Source: Candidatus Fermentibacteraceae bacterium
GTDB lineage: Bacteria > Fermentibacterota > Fermentibacteria > Fermentibacterales > JCC-6
Assembly (NCBI GenBank): GCA_016936235.1
Contig: JAFGPK010000104.1
Coordinates: 1 to 34,926 of the forward strand
Reading direction: 5' to 3'
Length of the DNA stretch: 34,926 bases
The position numbers and the translations under genes are program-made. Positions 29,801-34,926 of the stretch are shown in pieces; the stretch's first letter is position 1, and the number at the start of each line of letters is the position of its first letter. The notes beneath the pieces are model-generated. The model had not been told where the DNA came from and made no database searches. It saw nothing but the letters and a program-made list of their open reading frames with translations.

Positions 29801-30675
29801 CGGTCTACAGCGGTCTGGGCAGTGGTTCCGTGGAGTACCTGCATTACGGTTCCGGTGTCTACCAGGGTTTTGTCTCGGGTGAAGGGAACAGTTTCACCGC
29901 ATCGTTCTTCATGCCGGTCCAGGCGGACACGGGGTCCTACTCCAGGGGTTCCTCGATAGGTGTCTCTCCCGCGGAAGCAGAGGTCGCCTTCAGGGAATGG
30001 ATCGAAGTCTCGGATGACGGCGATCATGAAAACGATTCTCTCCCGCCCGTACTCGATCTCTGGATAGAGGGGCACAGGGGGGAGGAGCAGCCCAAGGTAT
30101 GCGGGGAGAGTACGCTCAGGGCGATCCTGTCCGATTCCAGCGGTATCTGCGCCATGGGCGGCGGGGCCGGCCGATCGATACTGCTCAGCCTGGACAACCA
30201 GGGCTTCGATGTCAGCAGGTATTTCAACTACCATCCGGACAGCTACACCGTAGGGGAGCTGGAGTACCCGCTCCCTGAGATGGTCGAGGGAGAACACCGG
30301 CTGATAATGGCGGCCTGGGACGGCATGGGCAACTCCGGCAGGGATACGCTGGATTTCACGATGGTGCAGGCATCGGGTGATCTCCTCTCGTCTATTTTCG
30401 TGTATCCGAATCCCGGCCACGGGCAGAGATGCTTCAATTTCCAGTCCTCCTCATCGGGAACCGCGTCCATAAAGGTGTACACGGTGGCCGGACGGTGCAT
30501 CTGGAGCAGGACCTTCAGCTGCGAGGAGGGCTACAACCAGGTCATGTGGGACGGGCTGGACATGGACGGCGACCCGCCTGCCTCAGGCGCCTACATCTAC
30601 AGGATAGAGTATTCCACGACGGAGGGCGCTTCCGCCGAGTTCATAGAAGTGCTGGCCGTTGTGCGGGAACAATGA
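26884..30675 (+). CDS. C25 (gingipain/PorU-like) cysteine peptidase with C-terminal FlgD-like/T9SS sorting domain
   Basis: 1263 aa; His motif 'GMIFFGHGSYGQLAHE', Cys motif 'VMIFASCDLGHFD', C-terminal 'SSIFVYPNPGHGQRCFNFQ...SGAYIYRIEYST'. TTG start after GGGAGAAGG. Confidence 0.88.
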   Translation: MTAAILSAFLLGGVIDAGTVSFQRFDDDGCSFTVSIEEPSYSEYDGRFYPCIRGMYPSLQPDRFVLPFITVYVPVPPDCLPGMHYFSAGRFPAEPPGPLLVTPVPEGSGLDTRWGVPATDRGSFPSEIVELRTFRLAGTRVAAVTVSPCAAMETGWIPSSVTVDLSWPSTGGSRPPDTPLLRALLHEGLEYWPVSDETDESSPFWGRPWARLAIASTGIYVVTGEELEEAGISLIGTPSPSLRMFTGEGTMFDLDDPADRHQLREIPVEVMDGDDGVFNRSDTLKFFGLGLNRLDISRHVPSRISHRYADHNVYWLTWGAENGLRMDTLDALPDGSPDWGDSLRFDIWQEQDYFWLCGQDTLTGWVWTQLFENIPGYFYFSTPSADGTGTVRVLIVPESGESGPFTVAAELNGTVIADTTWSSSKAVLMSFDGLEFDAAMNLLKITATQTPGKLYIDYVMADYPRRLSYAANRMLGFGGSAPGGAAPRRFSFSLGGAVSTAGLLDLTDPFSPVRLRGELNGAVLDVSLDIHDGCNFWLEDPEGFRSPDSITSAEPGRIIGTGLEGDVAVVVADPLLEASQPLETIYAARGLSVAIVSAGEVYDEFGQGLRDPGAIRSFFRHTQDGWSRPASALLLVGDGSYDPMMHVTSYPTLIPVCLILSGEEGINLDDKMVIAHEGGMLPEAPVSRITASSAVELSGYLSKVMAYDRRETPGQWENRIVLAADDEWGRSSVNEYGHTETCDTLADSILPASLDRVKFYLIEYPWPPGTTPTSVHPEKPEAHAAFVQELSRGCAGMIFFGHGSYGQLAHEKILVSSDVLQIDNGDRQPVMIFASCDLGHFDMISAKCLSEDFEMAPGSGSIVSIGATRLTFGGGNEALFIAYYQAQYGDNELSVGDALWLAKAILAPGSYSNSRYYVLLGDGGVYPVRPSSTGCSFQVQGDTLFRGRLNEITGEFVNSSSGFMNVTESGTQTVYSGLGSGSVEYLHYGSGVYQGFVSGEGNSFTASFFMPVQADTGSYSRGSSIGVSPAEAEVAFREWIEVSDDGDHENDSLPPVLDLWIEGHRGEEQPKVCGESTLRAILSDSSGICAMGGGAGRSILLSLDNQGFDVSRYFNYHPDSYTVGELEYPLPEMVEGEHRLIMAAWDGMGNSGRDTLDFTMVQASGDLLSSIFVYPNPGHGQRCFNFQSSSSGTASIKVYTVAGRCIWSRTFSCEEGYNQVMWDGLDMDGDPPASGAYIYRIEYSTTEGASAEFIEVLAVVREQ

Positions 30676-31457
30676 TCCGTGAACAGGGGATCATGTACGG
30701 GTCGGCCTCTACAGGGGCTATGATAAGGGAAGCGGCTGAGCTGATCAGGGAGTCCCGGCTGATGGTGGTCTCCACCGGAGCGGGGATGTCAAGGGAAAGC
30801 GGGATCCGAACCTTCAGGGGCGAGGAGGGTTTCTGGAGGCAGTACAGGGCTGAGGACCTTGCTTCCCTGGAGGGTATAAGAAAAGATCCCGGACTGGTCT
30901 GGGAATGGTACAGGGAAAGGCTCAGAGCATGCTGCCAGCTCCAGCCCCATGCAGGCTACCGGGCCCTGGTCAGGATACAGGAGACCGTCGGAAGACTTCC
31001 CCTGATAACCCAGAATGTCGACGGGCTTCACCAGAAGGCGGGGATCCGCGACGTCATAGAGCTCCATGGGAGCCTGAGAACGGCTTCCTGCCTTGCAGGA
31101 TGCGGTGCTTCGCCTGTACCCATGACGGAGGATATTTTCAGTGAGATCCCTCCGAGGTGTTCATGCGGAAGCGTTCTCAGGCCGGATGTCGTGCTGTTCG
31201 GGGAGAACCTGCCGGAGCAGTCTCTCAAGAGGGCCTTCAGGCTTGCAGAAAGCTGTGACCTTATGATTGTGATAGGAACATCCATGGTTGTGTATCCCGC
31301 TGCCGCCCTGCCCGTGATAGCGCTCAGGGAGGGAGCAAGGGTGATAGAAATCAATACGGAGGAAACACCGCTTTCACGGCTTGAAGGGACTTTGAGCCTG
31401 CGGGGGACCGCGGGCCTGGTGCTTCCGCAGATTGCAAAGGCGGTATGTGAAGAATGA
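30672..31457 (+). CDS. Sir2-family NAD-dependent protein deacylase
   Basis: 'VVSTGAGMSRESGIRTFRG', 'ITQNVDGLHQKAG', catalytic 'ELHGSL', 'RPDVVLFGENLPE', 'IGTSMVVYPAA'. Start at ATG 30672 in a 4-nt ATGA overlap; the longer ORF-track start at 30429 is spurious. Confidence 0.93.
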   Translation: MIREQGIMYGSASTGAMIREAAELIRESRLMVVSTGAGMSRESGIRTFRGEEGFWRQYRAEDLASLEGIRKDPGLVWEWYRERLRACCQLQPHAGYRALVRIQETVGRLPLITQNVDGLHQKAGIRDVIELHGSLRTASCLAGCGASPVPMTEDIFSEIPPRCSCGSVLRPDVVLFGENLPEQSLKRAFRLAESCDLMIVIGTSMVVYPAAALPVIALREGARVIEINTEETPLSRLEGTLSLRGTAGLVLPQIAKAVCEE

Positions 31458-34400
31458 CCCTGCTGATTATGCTGTGCGCTTCCCTTTCCCAGCTGCTGCA
31501 ACCCGTTCAGACGGATCCGGCCGCCGGTTTTACCGCATTCCTTTCATTCCCGCAGCCGCAGAGGGCCGAGATCGAGAGCGGGGCCTACCCCGTCTTCTCC
31601 GGTGTTCCCACCAGATTCGTCCCCGGCGAGCCACCCCGTCCGGCCGTCACCCTCTTCATACCTGTTCCTCCCGGATCGGAGCCGCACATGGAGTCCTCAG
31701 CTTCCGGCTGGGGCCCTACCGGCACTGCTTCCGTTTCCGTGAGGACCCCGGCTCTCTCGGGCGGTGGTCTGGAAGCTACGGAGGTGACTGCGGAGCCTGT
31801 GGCTCCGCCGGTTGAGCACGCGGTCCTGGAAGGGATCATACCCCTGGGCGGCACAAGAGTCGCCATGATTACCGTATACCCCGTCACAGACCTTGACGGG
31901 GCCAGTTACGCCTCAAGGATATCCGTCAGCCTCAGCTGGGAACCTGCCGGCGGGGGCATTCCCGTGGAGGATCACCCCCTTCTCGGGCTCATAGCCCCCG
32001 AAGGGTGCCTTTACTGGAAGGATGGTCCCGATCAGCCCTACGAGAGCGTTTTCTGGGGACTTCCATGGGCAAGGATCTCCGTCCGGGAGACCGGTGGCTA
32101 TTCCGTTACAGGCGACCGGCTGGAGGCAGCCGGTTGCCAGATCATCGGCTCCCCATGCGCGACCCTCAGGATGTACACCGGACCAGGAGTCATGTTCTCC
32201 TCGAGCCCCGAGGACAGCCATCAACTGGAGGAAGTGGGCATAACGGTCAGCGATGCTGATGGCGACGGTATTTTCGAGGGTAATGATTCCGTGCTGTTCT
32301 TTGGAAGGGGGCTCTCCAGATGGCAGCTGGAGGAGCAGGATGTCTTCAGACTGGAGCACCGTTACGCCACGCACAATGTATACTGGCTCACGTGGGGAGG
32401 CGAGAACGGCAGAAGGATGGGAACGGTATCGGGTGAGCCCGACGCTTCCCCCGGCTGGGGAAGCACCATTCACACCGACACCTGGATGCGCGAGGAGAGC
32501 ATATGGCTTCCGCGCTACGAAATCAGCACCGGATGGGTGTGGCAGACCATATCCCAGGGAGAGAGCATATCCCTTCCCTTCCAGGTGGGGGAACAGGGCA
32601 GCTGCAGTATCAGGGTCTCGGTCATTACCGAAACCTCGCAGCTGCATGTCGCAGCCCTTTATGTGAACGGGACGGAGGTGCTCACAGATTCCTGGTACGG
32701 GTCCGGTCGACGTGTCCTCGAGGTCAATGACCTGCAGCTGTCGGGTTCCTGCGACCTGGACATCGTGCTCGTGGAGGATGCCGGTGAAGGCGAACTGGCT
32801 CTCACTTCGGTACAGGTGGATTATCCCGACCTGTTAGGGAACCTGACGGGTCGGGTTCTCTTTCCCTCGAGAGAAAAGACCGGCAGGTACAATTTCAGTG
32901 TTTCCGACGTCTCTTCCTCCTGCTGCGCCTACGACCTGACGGATCATTACAGACCCGCCGCGGTCAGCGGGGGCCAGTACTCCAGCGGCTCCTACCGGTT
33001 CTCCTTCATCGTGGATCCTTCCACAGAGTTGCTGGTCATGGATGGGCAGGACTGGATGTCACCGGATTCGGTGGCCTCCGCAAGTCCGGGCAGGCTGGTG
33101 GGTACTGTGAGCCAGGGTGACAGGCTCATCGTCGCACATCCGTCCATACTTGACGGTACCTGGGGTATGCAGGAACTGCTTTCTCAGCAGGGATTCAGTC
33201 CCGTGGCAGCCACTACGTCCGAGATATACGACGAGTTCGGGCAGGGAGTGGCGGATCCGGGCGCCATAAGGTCCGCCGTAAGGTGGGCCATGGACACCTG
33301 GTCCCCGGGTTTGGGAGGCCTGATACTCACCGGAGACGGTCACTACGACTTTCTCGGTCACAACACCGCACAGCCCGTGATGGTGCCCCCCTGGATAATC
33401 CTGGGCACAGGCAGGGAGGATTCGGTGGACGATATCTACGTAATGGTCCATCAGGGGGCGGTCCTTCCCGAGATACCCGTCAGCAGGATACCTGTGGATA
33501 ATCCGTCCCAGCTGGGAACCTGCACCGCCAAGCTTCTGGCATACTCACAGGAGGGGAGCAGCGGCGATTGGACCGACAGGGCCCTGATAGTAGCGGATGA
33601 CGAGTGGGGACAGGGAGCGACATGGAACGAGACGCTCCACACTGTCAACTCGGAGCTCATCGCCGAGGAGGTGCTTCCAAGGTGGATGTCGAGGGAGAAG
33701 TTCTACCTTGTCGAGTATCCCTGGCCGCCCGGCCCCTGGACCCCTGAAGGACCGCATCCGGATAAGCCCGAGGCCAGGGAAAGCTTCCTTGAGGCGCTGG
33801 ACATGGGCTACCTGTTCATCCTGTACCAGGGACACGGCGCCGGCAACCAGATTGCCCACGAGGTGCTCATGATGGACCAGGACGTTAGCGGTCTGCAGAA
33901 CGGCGACAGACTTCCGGTATCCTTCTGGGGTACATGCGATGTGGGACATTTCGACAACCCCGGCACCGACGTGATCGGGGAGACCCTGGTCCTTCATCCC
34001 GCCGGAGGCTGCATATCCAGTGTCGCGGCCACCAGAGGCACTTACGGTGAATCGAACTACCAGTTCTTCAGGAGCGTCATCGACTCACTGTGCCATTATC
34101 CAACTCTATCGGTGGGTACCGCCGTATGGCAGTCAAAGATAGCCTTCTCCGGATCCTACTCCAGCAACAACAGGTTTTACGTGGTGTTCGGTTATCCCGA
34201 CATGCCGCTGCCGATGCCAGAGTCGGACGGGATCGTGATCCTCGAAGGCGATACCCTTCGCAGCGGAGAGCTGAACACCATTACCGGGCAGGGGTTCCCG
34301 GGTCAGGGGCTTGCTTTCATCAAGGTCCTGGAGTCGTCCTGGAACACGGTCTACACATGCCTGGGAGGAGCGCAGATTCCCTATCTCAGATCCGGAGGGA

Positions 34401-34926
34401 CAGCCTACAGCGGTACTCAGACAGTGGAGGGCGGTGAGTTCTCCATCGACTGCTTCATACCATTGCAGTCAACCACCGGCAATATGTCACGGGCTGCCGC
34501 CTTCTCCCTTTCCGGGGAGTTTTCCCGGGCGGGCGCCGCCGATCCGGCCGTTCTGGTGGAAGGGACCCCGTCCGGGGGCGATCTCCAGGGACCGGAAGTA
34601 GATATGTGGATAAGGGGTTACGAAGATATCCAGTATCCCCAGCTCACAGGGAACGTCACCCTGGAGGCGCAGCTGACAGATTCCAGTGGAATATGTCTGC
34701 TCGGAGGCTCCGGGAAGGAACTGAACCTTTTCATTGACGGCTCCGGAAACGATGTGGGTTCTCACTTCTCCTACGACAGGGGTAGCTCGGTCTCGGGGAG
34801 ACTGGAGTACGAGATGGAAGCCCTCACAGAGGGAGACCACACCCTTATTCTCTGGAGCGTGGACGGGCTGGGGAACAGCTCCCGTGACACGCTGCAGCTC
34901 CGCATCCTCCAGGATACCGACCTTGC
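31454..34926 (+). CDS. Second C25 (PorU-like) cysteine peptidase, 3' end beyond window
   Basis: Absent from ORF track because there is no stop before the window end. From ATG 31454: MTLLIMLCASLSQLLQPVQTDPAAGFTAFLSF... 'HRYATHNVYWLTWGGENGRRMGT', His 'LFILYQGHGAGNQIAHE', Cys 'VSFWGTCDVGHFD'. Confidence 0.9.
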   Translation, partial: MTLLIMLCASLSQLLQPVQTDPAAGFTAFLSFPQPQRAEIESGAYPVFSGVPTRFVPGEPPRPAVTLFIPVPPGSEPHMESSASGWGPTGTASVSVRTPALSGGGLEATEVTAEPVAPPVEHAVLEGIIPLGGTRVAMITVYPVTDLDGASYASRISVSLSWEPAGGGIPVEDHPLLGLIAPEGCLYWKDGPDQPYESVFWGLPWARISVRETGGYSVTGDRLEAAGCQIIGSPCATLRMYTGPGVMFSSSPEDSHQLEEVGITVSDADGDGIFEGNDSVLFFGRGLSRWQLEEQDVFRLEHRYATHNVYWLTWGGENGRRMGTVSGEPDASPGWGSTIHTDTWMREESIWLPRYEISTGWVWQTISQGESISLPFQVGEQGSCSIRVSVITETSQLHVAALYVNGTEVLTDSWYGSGRRVLEVNDLQLSGSCDLDIVLVEDAGEGELALTSVQVDYPDLLGNLTGRVLFPSREKTGRYNFSVSDVSSSCCAYDLTDHYRPAAVSGGQYSSGSYRFSFIVDPSTELLVMDGQDWMSPDSVASASPGRLVGTVSQGDRLIVAHPSILDGTWGMQELLSQQGFSPVAATTSEIYDEFGQGVADPGAIRSAVRWAMDTWSPGLGGLILTGDGHYDFLGHNTAQPVMVPPWIILGTGREDSVDDIYVMVHQGAVLPEIPVSRIPVDNPSQLGTCTAKLLAYSQEGSSGDWTDRALIVADDEWGQGATWNETLHTVNSELIAEEVLPRWMSREKFYLVEYPWPPGPWTPEGPHPDKPEARESFLEALDMGYLFILYQGHGAGNQIAHEVLMMDQDVSGLQNGDRLPVSFWGTCDVGHFDNPGTDVIGETLVLHPAGGCISSVAATRGTYGESNYQFFRSVIDSLCHYPTLSVGTAVWQSKIAFSGSYSSNNRFYVVFGYPDMPLPMPESDGIVILEGDTLRSGELNTITGQGFPGQGLAFIKVLESSWNTVYTCLGGAQIPYLRSGGTAYSGTQTVEGGEFSIDCFIPLQSTTGNMSRAAAFSLSGEFSRAGAADPAVLVEGTPSGGDLQGPEVDMWIRGYEDIQYPQLTGNVTLEAQLTDSSGICLLGGSGKELNLFIDGSGNDVGSHFSYDRGSSVSGRLEYEMEALTEGDHTLILWSVDGLGNSSRDTLQLRILQDTDL

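Noticed and set aside
30429-30671. 81-residue N-terminal extension of the Sir2 ORF in the track
   Set aside because: Overlaps the 3' end of the C25 peptidase gene in another frame; the extension is Arg/His/Gly-rich out-of-frame sequence. ATG 30672 in an ATGA overlap is the natural start.

Overview
A 34.9 kb, high-GC, gene-dense bacterial window. The C25/PorU-like proteins with a FlgD-like 'VYPNP' C-terminus, the DUF6754-like fragment and the Wzi-like barrel suggest an uncultured FCB-group-type lineage; this placement is an inference. I support about 25 protein-coding genes and found no tRNA, rRNA or CRISPR array. Main blocks: (i) a leftward, translationally coupled operon (9450->845) of a degenerate PAS/GAF histidine kinase-like protein, queA, a membrane protein, tgt, an RNA m5U methyltransferase and a Wzi-like outer-membrane protein; (ii) a rightward block of a PTS IIA-like protein, a zinc-ribbon protein, guaB, a pseudokinase-TM-LytR_C-like protein, a CarD-like protein, hflX and a flippase-like membrane protein; (iii) lpdA, mazG and a REC-GAF-GGDEF protein; (iv) a leftward envelope operon of a LolC/E-like permease, a transglutaminase-like protein and a tandem retropepsin-like/PDZ lipoprotein; (v) a rightward operon of two large C25 (gingipain/PorU-like) peptidases flanking a Sir2 deacylase. 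The second C25 gene runs off the window end and is absent from the supplied ORF track. Most notable: the C25-Sir2-C25 operon, two signalling proteins with eroded catalytic motifs, a 28-bp perfect hairpin filling a convergent stop-to-stop gap, a probable CUG-initiated tgt, and a phased repeat array upstream of the PTS IIA-like gene.
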